A stretch of DNA of 64,000 nucleotides from the NCBI GenBank assembly GCA_000827495.1, contig KN817639.1:3708-67707 (forward strand), read 5' to 3'. The position numbers and the translations under genes were made by a program. The notes beneath the pieces were generated by a model that was not told the origin of the DNA, did not search any database, and was given only the letters and a program-made list of their open reading frames with translations. Positions 1 through 10,995 of the stretch are shown here, piece by piece (the stretch's first letter is position 1; every line of letters begins with the position of its first letter). Source of the DNA: Hypholoma sublateritium FD-334 SS-4. Its lineage: Eukaryota > Basidiomycota > Agaricomycetes > Agaricales > Strophariaceae.

Positions 1-95
1 AAACTATTGCGTGCGATATAAGCCAATAAGAGACTAATAGTGGATATAGCAGTCACATACGTCCACATAGCGCATAATAGCAATTTTGTCAGTGT

Positions 96-115
96 TATGG
101 CAGTTATACTGTGCA
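96..115 (+). repeat. Left arm of a 20-bp inverted repeat
   Basis: The 20-mer TATGGCAGTTATACTGTGCA occurs here and, perfectly reverse-complemented, at 1072-1091. Both arms are followed in the same relative orientation by a degenerate stretch containing TTTCACGCAC. This suggests two diverged inverted copies of one dispersed repeat. I do not recognise the family. Confidence 0.6.
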
Positions 116-1828
116 ATAATAAATTATCTACGCACCTTGCTAAAATCCGGACATTTCACGCACATAGCACCGTTTTTGACTGGATATCGCACCATTTTCT
201 AACTTTTCAGAAGTTTCAGAACACATTGATGGAGTGTTCAATTGTCGTGCGCGCATTTCTAGCTCATCAGCTTCCTCTGCGCAAGCGCGGCGTTCTGGCC
301 AAAAAATTGTGCACACGCAAGGCACACGTCAAGAAAATACTGCACGCGCACGCCGATCTGAATGGGCTTGTTTGGCAGAGCCTTTAATCAGGCCATCATT
401 CGGCTAGTTTCGGCAGGACTGCCGCTCCTTTCAGTCCTTCACCCATTCCTCGTCCCGCGGACCACCTTCGGATCCACTCCGACATTTTCATACCTCTTTC
501 TGTGCTTCTGCTCTACAACTATGCATCTGCATCAATTTGGACTCCAGGGTGGATAGAATGAGAGGAAAGGATAATCCCAATTCTTGATTCCCGGTGCTTA
601 GCAGCATCCCTCGCGTACCGCCCTCCCAGAATCAGACTCCACGGATCAGGCAGGCACTTTGAGTATCAGCATCAGCTCTGGTATTTTTTTGGGCAGGGTG
701 AGTGCTGTCGGCAATGTCGACAACCGGCGCTGGCTGGAGCAATGGTGTAGCTCACATCGCATGCCGAAGGTCGATCTCAGATGCCGTTCAGATGGCTGTG
801 ACAAACAAAGCCAAAGTATTGAATTTTATCTTTCGTCAGTCCTTACCAAGTCCTTACTGTCATGAAAACACAAGTGATTTTTGTGCGGAACTGCATTCAA
901 ACTCTTGGGGTGTGTGCATATTTTCAGAGCAATGCATGTGGAACTTGAGCAGATGCGTGTAAAACATATTTTCTGCATGCACACAACTTGTGCGCCAACT
1001 TTCATGTGCGCGCATACATGAATATGTGTGCACATACACAAATAAACGTGCGTGAAAAGTGAAATACTTTCTGCACAGTATAACTGCCATACAGTGTATA
1101 TAGACTACATAGCAACCATATAACCCTATAGGCACTATATAGTGGCCCTGTTGCTCCCCAAAGTACACTAAAATAGATGATACACTCAAGTGCGACTATA
1201 TTTTACGCCGAAATACCGTGGTACAGTGCGAGTCATCACTTCGCATCCACTGATCCATCAGTAAACAAACAAAAATACCACTTTTGGAACTAAATTTTTC
1301 TTGTCACCCGAAATTTCCTAAAAACACCAGAAATGAGCTCAGATAGGCGAGGGCTACCTTTGGTGTGAATTTCAGCCCGATCCGACAAGTTTTCAAAAAT
1401 TTGATCTGATTTCGGCCCTCAAAAGTGAAACAAGACCCTAACCCTACGTCCACACCTTCCATATATGGCATGTCACAGTTACGGTCACATCACTATATCC
1501 TACGAGATGCTGCCCAATCGGGAAGAAAACATGTAAATTTCAATCAGGGTGCTAATTAGCATCATTTCTACCTTTCATTGACATTTTCTCTTCGATAAAT
1601 ATTGATTCGGAGCCTGTTTTTTCTTCTTGAAGGGCCCAAAAAGTGAAACACCGTGGGAAAAAATGAGAAGACGACGGAAATCGCATTATTTTGGTGGGTT
1701 TCCTTCCAAATAAAATCACAAAAAATCTACAAAAATTTTCTTCCCACCGAAAACCATGTGATGGAGATGTCATGACTCGCACTGTACATCAATCTAGAGC
1801 TTCGTGGAGATATCAGTCGCTATTATTT
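116..1828. other. Gene-free AT-rich stretch
   Basis: Only short overlapping open frames of low-complexity or antisense character are visible. There is no recognisable domain, splice-consistent exon chain or RNA gene. It contains the right arm of the inverted repeat at 1072-1091. Confidence 0.5.
1072..1091 (-). repeat. Right arm of a 20-bp inverted repeat
   Basis: Perfect reverse complement of 96-115. The arms are about 950 bp apart and nothing gene-like lies between them. No clear target-site duplication was seen, so the outer limits of the repeat are unknown. Confidence 0.6.
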
Positions 1829-2506
1829 TTAGCCCATCACTATGACATAGTATGGGAAAAAACTGAATTTGCTGATGCTATCGTAGTCGTCTGTGCAGGC
1901 ATCCACCGTGATAATGAGTTCCTCGAGGATAGAGGCTGCGCACTGGTCCCCGATGGCCACGAGCGCCTCTATGCCTTCGTGTGCGGTCGCGTGGATATCG
2001 AAAGAGCGGAATCTATGGACATGTTCGCCGAGGAGTGCAATTATCGTCTGCGCATTCTCCGTGCTGAGGATATCAGTTTGAGGCAATGAAATATTCACGT
2101 CGAGGGGATAGTTTTTGGAATTATGGGTATGCAAACGCGCGCGATCCACGTTGGCGAAATGAGATTGTTCGTTGAAAAGCAGCTTGGTCCAGAGGTGAGG
2201 TGTGTTGTCAGCAAGGGCCATCCATAACGAGTTGACCGACCTCAGCGATGAGGTGGTCGCAAAATTTGGAGCATCATCATAAGCAGCTATAAAAATTAGA
2301 GAAAGAGTATCTTGGTCAAGAAACATCAGAGTAATAGCGACTCCGAGGGTGGTGAGTTGATAGCAAAGACGCAATTGCCAGCCGCGCGGCTTGTGTTCTC
2401 TTTTCGGATGCATGCGCGTAACGGTATGCCGACATGTTGGGATGCTCTCAAACGGGGTCCGAAGGGCATTACAGTCAGAAGACTGGTGCCCCGGGCCTAC
2501 ATACAT
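1829..2506 (-). CDS. F-box-like protein, fragment
   Basis: The translation carries an F-box-like core of the kind common in agaricomycetes: a hydrophobic LSLIFIAAYDDAP block, then a VNSLW element and NTPHLWTKL about 40 residues later. A leucine-rich stretch follows (IIALLGEHVHRFRSFDI, EELIITVDAC). F-box proteins of this type usually run 400 to 600 residues as SCF ubiquitin-ligase adaptors. Here about 225 codons are open and the frame stops soon after the first repeat-like segment, so the gene is truncated or continues through an intron I could not place. The residues before the F-box core look non-coding, so the true start is unknown. Substrate and expression cannot be inferred. Confidence 0.5.
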   Translation of the reverse strand: MYVGPGHQSSDCNALRTPFESIPTCRHTVTRMHPKREHKPRGWQLRLCYQLTTLGVAITLMFLDQDTLSLIFIAAYDDAPNFATTSSLRSVNSLWMALADNTPHLWTKLLFNEQSHFANVDRARLHTHNSKNYPLDVNISLPQTDILSTENAQTIIALLGEHVHRFRSFDIHATAHEGIEALVAIGDQCAASILEELIITVDACTDDYDSISKFSFFPYYVIVMG

Positions 2507-2872
2507 AGATGCAACACGAAAATTATATTTATCAAGCGCCCAAGCTCGTAATTGCCCAGTAATAGCAAAGCGAATATATCAAGCACAAAATATAAATCAT
2601 CGTTCAGCAAAGTACACCAAGCATAGACACAGGCTCGATGTCAACGCCAGCACCGACTATTAGTATAAAATGGCCATCCGGGGCCCGCCATCGGGTATAT
2701 CATATGTAGCACGTTGGATATGGTTATAAACAAGTGTCCGAACGTCCATCAGCCGGGCACACAAGCAAACAGTAAACGCCTGACTGCAAACGAGTCATGC
2801 AGGTCGTGAGCATGTCCTTTTTATCAGCGGAACACCAACGCAGCAGCGCAATGACGCACACCACGCCGGCGC
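2507..2872. other. Spacer upstream of the F-box fragment and downstream of the chitin deacetylase
   Basis: No gene is seen. A TATA-like string (TATAAAATGG) lies near 2662. It points toward neither convincing start codon, so I do not call a promoter. Confidence 0.4.
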
Positions 2873-5216
2873 TTACAGCCCCACCGCCAACGCGCCCGCG
2901 ACGCCCGCCACGAGCGCCAGTGCACCCGCGTGCAACACCGCGTGGCTCGCGCTCGAGGTAGTGCCCGTCGTCGCCGACGAGCTGCTTGCGCTGCCGGTGG
3001 TGCTGCCCGACACGCCCGCCGCGTCGCCGGTCGCACCGGCGGTGATGCTCGGCGTTGAGCCAGCAACGAGTGTGGGGATGACAGTGTCGTTCGCGTTGAT
3101 CGTGTTCGCGCCGGTCGTCGTTGTGCCCGCGATGTCTGACGTGCCGTGTGAAGTCAGTAGGTTAGAGAAGGGACAAAGGAGATAGGCGTACACTGTGCGA
3201 AGGATGGCAACGCGTATTCCTGTTCGAGGTACGGGCTCGTGATGTTAAGCGCGACGCCGACAGGTGTGATATGGGTGAACGCGGTCTTGAGCATTGGGTA
3301 GAACTTGATCGCCTCTGTCATCGTGAAGTTATTCAGCTCGTGTGTGAGGATGATTGTCCCCTCCTGCACACATCCCAAATCAGCACTCAGCACAAAAGCG
3401 TACACCGCACCCGTTGCATGGGCAGGCGCTTGCACATGCAATACGCACCGTCGCAAACGTCCCGTTTGTCGCGTTGTTGATCAGGTTTTGGTAATTAGCG
3501 TCCACGTCCGCGATTGTGATGTTGGGGTTCGACCCGAATTGCCAGTCGTTCGAGTCATAGGTCCAGATGATCGTGATGAGCCCGAGCCCGTGCGCGATGC
3601 TGCGAATGCGATCGTCAACGTCACCATATGGGGGCTGTGCGCAGGTCAGTAAGCCAGACACAGGAAGGCGTGCCGCGCTAGGTGCTCACCCGCCAACAAG
3701 TGGGCGTGACGCCGGTGACGAGTTTGATGGCTTGCATCTGTTATAATTAGGCCATGAGTGTGTGGTCCTGGGATGGAAAGGACGTTTCGAGTTGAGCCTA
3801 CGTACACCTGTGGGATAGATCAGTTCCGACCATGGGCAGTAGGGACATGACTCACTGTAGTAAAGCTCGGCAAATGCGCTTTCGCTGTCGAGCGAGGTCA
3901 CTATGCGCGGGCATGGATGAGTCGAGTTCATGGGAGGGACACCAATCAGATACTAACTGTACTTGTGCGACCAGGTGTCTACACAATCATGGCATCAGCG
4001 GGGAACATACACTGAACATGCGGATAACACTTACGAGCACAGATCTCGTGGCCTGATAGAAAATACAAATTTAGTATACATACACACACCGCTGCCTCCC
4101 TCACACGCACCATCAACAATTGCGCGCTGGGCCTCCAGCGGGAAGTTCATCACATTACTGCCAATGTAGTACATGGCTAGAACATCGCATCAGCTTACGT
4201 CTCGCAGCCAACCGGTTAGCAAGAAAAAATAGTACGCACTCGCTTTCTGGTTCTGCGCGGTAAGGAAGTCGTAAAACACATTATGCCCGCAGTTCGGGCC
4301 GTCGTCGAAACCATAGCCCAGCGTGTTGGGCTGCCATTCCAAGGACGCGAGTGAGCATATATGCAACCTCCCACACAGAGAGAAGCGTAAAACGCACCTC
4401 AGGCACCGACGAGATATCAGCAACCAGTCCCGACAGCTTCGGCGTCGTACACTTGGCGAACGACCACCAGCAGTCCGGGTCCGTGTGGGAGTAGTCCGCA
4501 CCGCCCACCGCGGCCGTGATGTTCAGCGAGATATTCTGCCGCCCCGTTCATTAGCCTGAGCCTGGGCGAAGATATCATTAACAGCCCGACGCACCTTCGG
4601 CGCGATATCCGGTACGTTTGGCTGGATGGACGCCCACTTTGCTGCGGCAGTCGCGTCGTTGTCGACGATGGTGGCGATCTCCCAGATGGGCGGGAATTGA
4701 ACGATCGCGTTCGTTACCGGCTGATAGCCGTACGGCGTGCATTCGAGCGTGGTATCTGGAGGCGCGGGACCCTGTCAGCATGTCATCGCGAAGTCGAAGA
4801 GAAGGAAAATTGGAGATGTCTAAGGCCCGCATTCGCTAGCGATCTACGGCGCTGCTATCACCCCCACGCGCCAGTGAGATATAAATAGAAAACTTGTTGA
4901 AGCTGGAACTGTTGATCTCGGGTGGTGCACCGCGTGCCCGCTCCACCACCGGTGCAAGCAGTACCAGTACCAGCAGCGCCAGCGCCGTGACACAGACATA
5001 GACCCGCGCCGCCTGAGACCCCGACCACGACCCATTGGACAGTAACGCTCCTCAGCCACTAAGACCGACAGCCAGAATGAAGTTGAACAGCAAGCACTCA
5101 CTCGCAATGCCCGCCTCGCTCGCCTCCGACGAGTGGTCCTGCGCAGCAGCGCGCGATACACAAAGCGCACCCAGCGTAAGGCTAAACAGTGCGCGTGTGG
5201 CCGTGGAAGGTGCCAT
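2873..5216 (-). CDS. Chitin deacetylase, polysaccharide deacetylase (CE4/NodB) family, GPI-type C-terminus
   Basis: This is a secreted or cell-wall enzyme that removes acetyl groups from chitin to give chitosan. The start at 5216 gives a signal peptide (MAPSTATRALFSLTLGALCV, then Ala-rich to AAAQ). A conserved block follows with VTNAIVQFPPIWEIATIVD near 4700-4570. The NodB metal motif is in FDDGPNCGHNVFYDFL (about 4310-4260). Next come GSNVMNFPLEAQRA, the second metal motif HTWSH, TPTCWRPPYGDVDDR and TIILTHELNN. The C-terminus is a Ser/Thr-rich linker plus hydrophobic tail ending AVGL, as in GPI-anchored family members. The gene is split by many introns. GHEICA lies on an 18-nt exon (4035-4052) and HTWSHKY on a 21-nt exon (3958-3978). 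The exon structure between about 4800 and 5170 is uncertain. A chitin synthase lies about 6 kb away, but I infer no co-regulation. Confidence 0.88.
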
Positions 5217-7647
5217 GTCCTAAATCAAGCGTACTGGGACGGGAGAGTTTGAGAGAGCGTGATGTCGGATCCGGAGAAAAGGAAAAGGGGAGGAACAGAA
5301 AAAGCCACGGGCAGTTTATATGGGTCTGCGCATGGGGATATGAAGAACGGCATGCTGTGTGCCGAAAACTCCAGGAGGACAAGAGGGCTATTTATAGGTG
5401 TTTTATGTTATGCGGTGTATTTTTGGAATGGAGAGGCCAGGCTCCTGGGCGTGGGCTTTGCGAACCTCTGTTGGCGGAATATGGGTTAGAAGAATTCGGG
5501 CCGCTTGAAAACAGCTGCATTTGGCTGCGAAATTTAAACGTTGGGATACTCGCAGCATTTCTGCGTGGACAGAGAGCAAAGGATGGGATAGGACAAGGAT
5601 AGGAAGAATGTTGATCCAACGAGCAAGTCGCTTTGATTTTTGGTGTACGGCTCGCGACCGGCCGCGCAGCGACGATCACGGATGCCCCCATTGGCAGGGG
5701 CCGAAAGATGCCGCAATGAAAAGAAATCACCTCAATTCTGCGCGTTACAGAGATCGCTGGTACCTGGAGGGTTAAACGTGCCAGGCTCCAGCACAGTGTC
5801 GACCAGCCCAAGAGCCAACGAGAAACGCAGTTACACATGCTGCATGAACTTGCAGAGTTTCAAGCCGAGGTCAACTTGTACTAAAATACAAAGAAATGCT
5901 TCTAGTTGAAAATTGACGGACTACATTTTGTGGAGCGTCCACTGTCCGGCAACCCTACGCGTATCCAATTCCGGCACAGGAAAATGTAGGACTTGCATAA
6001 AAAAACAATTCTATGCTATACGGTACGATCAACGATACCTAGTGGTCGTGGCAGTATAAATTCCATGAGCGTATGTATAATGCTCTCCTAGCGATTATAA
6101 TGTGGCGCGAGCAGCATGGCGGCACATTGCGGCGAACGGGTAGAATAATGTTTCGTAGCAGGAAGCTGCAGGGGATATTTTTATCTCGTCGGCTGGCCGC
6201 TTAATATCCGCGCACTATAAATAGCGATGACGCTAGGATAACGCCGCATTGGCTGAGGTTGCCCGTCGTGTATATTGGTCGACGTGGAAGAAGATTCTAC
6301 ACCGAAAACGTGCAGGAGATGTGTTCGATAAATAGTAAAGCGAGAAAGAAGGCTTCCTTTTGATGCTTCATTGTGACCGGAAGGGTTAGTAGTTTTCTTG
6401 AAGTAGTACCTCGCAGCCGAGATTGAGCGAGCTAGGAGGAGCGAGGCCTAAGAGTGCGTTGAGTTATGATATCCATCTTTTCGATTTATTTTTGAATGAT
6501 ATCTGTTCACATCAGAAGTCAGCGATGTGAATGTAAAAATAGAATGCAAAACATCATGATGCCTGCAAAAAGGCCGCAAGTGTTCACTTGTAGTTGACCT
6601 GTAGGTGGATAAATTGCCAAGCAAATTTCAGGACTTGTTTATAGTGCTCTGCTTTTTACACTCATCCTCACCTCCTGCTTTTAGTAGTATCATTATTCAA
6701 TGAAGGATGGTTCAGCTTGGGGTCAGCCACTTCTGGAGAGCAGAATAAGATTTTGTTTCATTGAGTGTAGGACCAGATAAATGGAATACCTCAATTTGAG
6801 TGGCCTTTACTCATTTACATGTCTTTATACCAAATAGTTCCCCTCATAAAAAGCACATAGATAATAATAATTTCTTCATGGTCCATGTCAGATAAATCAT
6901 TGCATAGAAAACTGCTGTTCATAAGGGTTTTCACTCAGTGAGTACTGGAGGATTCCAGCTGAGAATTTGTGAGGCACAATATTCTGGATATAATCTATTG
7001 GATCTTACTAAGAAATTACTTATGACTTACTATTTGACAGAAAAGTGTTCGTTCATGCTATGCATAAGACCAAAAAGCCTTCAAATAAATGTCACCCAGT
7101 CTTGACCCAGCCCTGAGTCACCTCCTAATTTTGTAAATTCAGCCAAACGTGGTTACCAAACTTTCTTCTGACTTACTTGTACTAATACTATGTTGTCAAT
7201 TGAATATTTTGTTCCTAAAAAACACGTCCCTCTAGTATGTGTCCAAGTTTGATCAAGATAGATCATTACTCGTATTGAGAGGCGCGAGATAAATTAATAC
7301 AACAACCGTGCACCTTCGAATTGACTAATCGAGTGATGCCAAATTGAAATAGGGGGAAATCAGAAAGACATACCCTAAATTCATCACGTGTTGCACGTTA
7401 ATACGCGCTCCGAAATTTCTGAATTCCATTTATTGTTCTGTTCCCCTTCAATTCCCCTTGTTTTGCTTGTGTTTAGCGCTCACTCTCTTTTATTCTATTC
7501 TTCAGACCACCAACAATTGTGCGTCCCTGAAAGCAACCATCAAAAAGCCACTCCTCGCAGAACCCTTAAAGCCACATCACACCTCCTTCCAACATTAATA
7601 TTCGTGTAGAAGACACAAACCGCGGGCCTACCTCCAATACTACACAG
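5217..7647. other. 2.4-kb intergenic region between divergent genes
   Basis: No supportable gene. It must contain the promoters of the chitin deacetylase (leftward) and of RCE1 (rightward). A TATA-like TATAAATAG occurs near 6216. Short open frames at 5189-5909 overlap on both strands with no family resemblance. The stretch 6480-7380 is AT-rich and featureless to me. Confidence 0.5.
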
Positions 7648-8963
7648 ATGGAGTACGCAGCGCCACCAAGTTCAACGTACTGGCTACTTTACCGTGATCC
7701 TCTCTTCAGCCCCGCTACTGCCCAGATCATTTCATTGCTCTTTGGCACCACCTACGTTGGCGTACTCTATCTTTCTCAAAGGGCACGCGCGTCTTTCACT
7801 CCGCCGAAGGGCGGCGGTGTCAAGGGCACGCGGGACGACCCAGAGATAATACGGGCGCGTCTCGTTGCTGTGAGCCTCGCCACCTTCGCGTGCTGCGTCG
7901 GCATCTTCGTTCTGCTCTTCGCCCGTGTCGGCTACGACACCCACGTGAGTTCCTGCCTGCGCGCACCCACGCAGACAGTGACACTGACGAATGCGCAGTT
8001 TCTCGACACCACATTTGACGCGACGCTTCTTCGGCTTGGCCTCTCGCCCTCTTTCGACAGCGTGCGCGCGCACCTCGTCGTGCCGGCGCTCTTCCTCGGG
8101 CCGCTATTTGCTAGTGCGCTGAGCCGTGAGCTGCCTCTGCAGCGGCACTGGCGGTGGCGCGCTCATGTCATCGACCGGTTCTGCAGCATGCAGGGCGTGC
8201 GGAACTACGCACTCGCGCCGCTCACCGAGGAGGTCGTATTTCGCGCGTGCGTGCTTGCGGTGTGGCACATGGCGGGCATCAGCCGGGGCGCGATGATCGG
8301 CTTTGCGCCGCTCACGTTTGGGCTCGGTAAATGCTTTCTACTGTCTATAAGATGCTGCGACTGAAGCCTGTCAGCGCACATCCACCATGGGTTGGAGACG
8401 TTCCACCGGTACGGGCGGACCGCGGCAGCGGCTAAGCGCGCCATCTTCACAAGCCGTACGTCCTTTTCCTCGACCACTTACCGCGTCTAACTCGCTGACC
8501 CGTTTACCACATTTTTCCCTTTGTCTTATTGCCCTCCCCCTCCGACCCGCCGTATCCTATGCACTGCAGTCTTCCAGCTTGCGTACACTACGATCTTTGG
8601 GCAGCTCGCCTCGTTTCTCTTTTTGCGCACGGGATCCATCCTGCCACCCGTCTCCGCTCATATATTCTGCAACATTATGGGCGTGCCGGACCCCGCATGG
8701 GAGCTGCAGCGACACCCGCGCCACCGTGTTGGTGAGTTTTTCTCTCACGTCCTGTCTCCACGTTCCTGCGTATCCTTGAGGCGCAGTGTTACTGCGTGCT
8801 GGTGGCTGGCTGACTGCTGTGCTGACTGCTAATTTTACCAGCCATCTACACCGCGTACGCTCTCGGCATCGCCGCGTTCAGCATGACACTCTGGCGGTGG
8901 ACGGCGACGGCGGATAACATGTACTGGCCCGACGACACGGCGCTCCGCATGCTGCGGTACTAG
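7648..8963 (+). CDS. RCE1: CAAX prenyl protease 2 (Rce1), CPBP-family intramembrane protease
   Basis: Rce1 sits in the ER membrane and cleaves the last three residues from prenylated CaaX proteins such as Ras and mating pheromone precursors. I assemble five exons: 7648-7944, 7999-8326, 8375-8455, 8570-8731 and 8842-8963. They splice in frame to 329 residues, a normal length. Catalytic features are present: the paired glutamates in APLTEEVVFRACVL, the histidine motif AHIHHGLETFHRYG formed across the exon 2/3 junction, and the later SAHIFCN histidine. Several hydrophobic membrane segments precede and follow. The first intron is 54 nt, in frame and without a stop, so a naive translation would retain it. 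The ATG at 7648 gives an N-terminus with a membrane segment directly after it. Confidence 0.93.
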
Positions 8964-10995
8964 CGGGTGTCTGGCCTTTGGGTGGAACAGGGCACAGCGG
9001 ACGATTAATTATACGCGGAACTAGAGGCAGGAGAGACAGGGGGTGGTAATCGTATCTTTGTGGTAATTGTATATCTTATGGGATTGGATGCTCTCAACAC
9101 TAGCAAACGTACATAACGATCAGAGCAAATGGGTGCCTTTTTCACGAAGTTTTTACCTATATAATTAATTTTGTTCATTCATATTTTACGTTGCATTTTC
9201 TATGAGACGCATCGCACACGCTCTGCACACTGCCGTCTGCAGTCCAGACCCACGCACACGAGGTCGATCGTATGCTTACGAAGCAGTGCGAAGAGTCTGA
9301 GCGTAGCCGCGTCGTCTCTCTTTGTGACAATATTTTGATCTATTCATGGTCTCAAAAGCTGCGTCAATAAATAGAGTAGTCGGCATTGAACCTATGAAGT
9401 GTTCAAAACTTCACGTTCAATTCTTCTCTTTCTTCGACTTCATTGATATGATTATAGTTACCGGACTGCTTGGTCGCGGTCTGAGGACTGAAGTAATGTT
9501 TATTCTAAAAAATAAGGGTGGCTTCGCAGAGAAACGAGGAGGCCAGATCGATCGAGTATTGCTAGAGCTTGGATCCGTTGTACCTGGCAGAACCTTCGGC
9601 TCACACGATTCATCTTTGCGGGGCGGAATTGAGAGGGAAGTGGCACGCCACGCAAAGCGGACGACCATATTCGTCGCACTTAAGCTTACACCTTGATTGA
9701 CGACCGCTCCGGGCTCGTGCGCGGCTGTGCGGCATCGCCCAGTTCTCGATTTCCATATTGGGAACCAATTTCCTCAAATGGAGTACTTGTGCCTATGCTA
9801 TGTCGAAGCTGTGAGACGCTATGCGCATTCCGAATTCCGGATGGGGTGTGACATGTGAGTATATGAGTATATGAGTACATGCCTTCCGTGGAAAGATATG
9901 CCATGAGTAATATTCAGAGCGATAAATGCAGCACGGTGTTATTTGACAGCGCTCAGGAGTCAGTATGCGGCACAGCGATTTGACGCTGTTTCATTTTATT
10001 TTCTGTGTAAATAGTATTGCGTGTGTTTCTTTCCGAGAGAAGCTTTCTAAGCCTGAGTTGGGGCTGCTGGAAAAACCTCCAGTTTTTTACCAAAAGGTAT
10101 TTTGCAGGTACATATCATATATTGACGCTCCACGTGACGATTGGACGCGTCGCTTTCGACGCGTCTTTTGCCCGGCTTATGGAAGGTCTGTATGGAATGG
10201 GGACTTTCCCCAGAAATCGGGACTCTCCCCAGAGCTTCTTGGCCTAATATAAGTAGACGTGACATTTGAGGTGCATCTCCAACCCCTCTTTCTCCCCCCC
10301 TCCCGTTTGCTTTTCGGGTTCTACACCCTCGACGCCACGCACATTACGTGTCTCGCTCGCGCACATAGTCATTCCTTTACTGTAGTAATTGTGCTCATCC
10401 AGGCAGAGCTTGGGTGTGGGTTTGAAGGCAAACCACAGCACCCGTTCGACCTGACGTCACGGACATTCGACCTCAGTCGACCTGTGCGCACTGCGAGCGG
10501 TCCATTTTCAGAGAAATTCACATGCCGCCTCATTTGGGCGCGGGGGAGGCACTAAATCCGCGCTCGTGCAAGATCACCTCCCGGGAACAAATAACTGAGG
10601 TTGACGCGTTTTACAAGACGAGGCTCGCGCACCGTCAGCCGGCGACTCGTCTGATGGCGGATGTGGTGAGAGTATAGTTCGATGGTCATATTGCACTGCT
10701 CGCTGATATCAATTACTCAAATAATATGAAAACGAATTTTATACCCTTCTACGTTGTTTCTACGCAATGTTCAAAACAAGTTCAAAACTTCAAACGTCGA
10801 CCGACCCAAGTCGACATCACGGATTAAAACCTCCGCAGCCTGGGAAAGATCGTATGTCATTGCCTTGGCGCCGCCGCAGGCACACCTCATTACATAATAC
10901 CCCTTGAGTCTCTCCGCCGCTGTGCAAGGCTGTTCATCGCCGCTGTGGACTCACTTCTGTAAAACGGGCAGCGCAGCGCGTGTTTCTTTTCCACC
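8964..10995. other. 2-kb intergenic region upstream of the chitin synthase
   Basis: It holds the 3' region of RCE1 and the promoter of the chitin synthase. Open frames at 9346-9696 (both strands) and 9965-10555 show no domain or splice logic and are not called. TATA-like sequence ATATAAG occurs near 10246. Confidence 0.5.

Noticed and set aside
1432..1446. Telomere-like CCCTAACCCTA string
   Set aside because: A single partial copy only. There is no tandem array, so it is not a telomere.
9346..9696. 116-codon plus frame with overlapping minus frame
   Set aside because: No domain, no splice context, and it overlaps an equally long antisense frame. It could be a remnant but cannot be supported.
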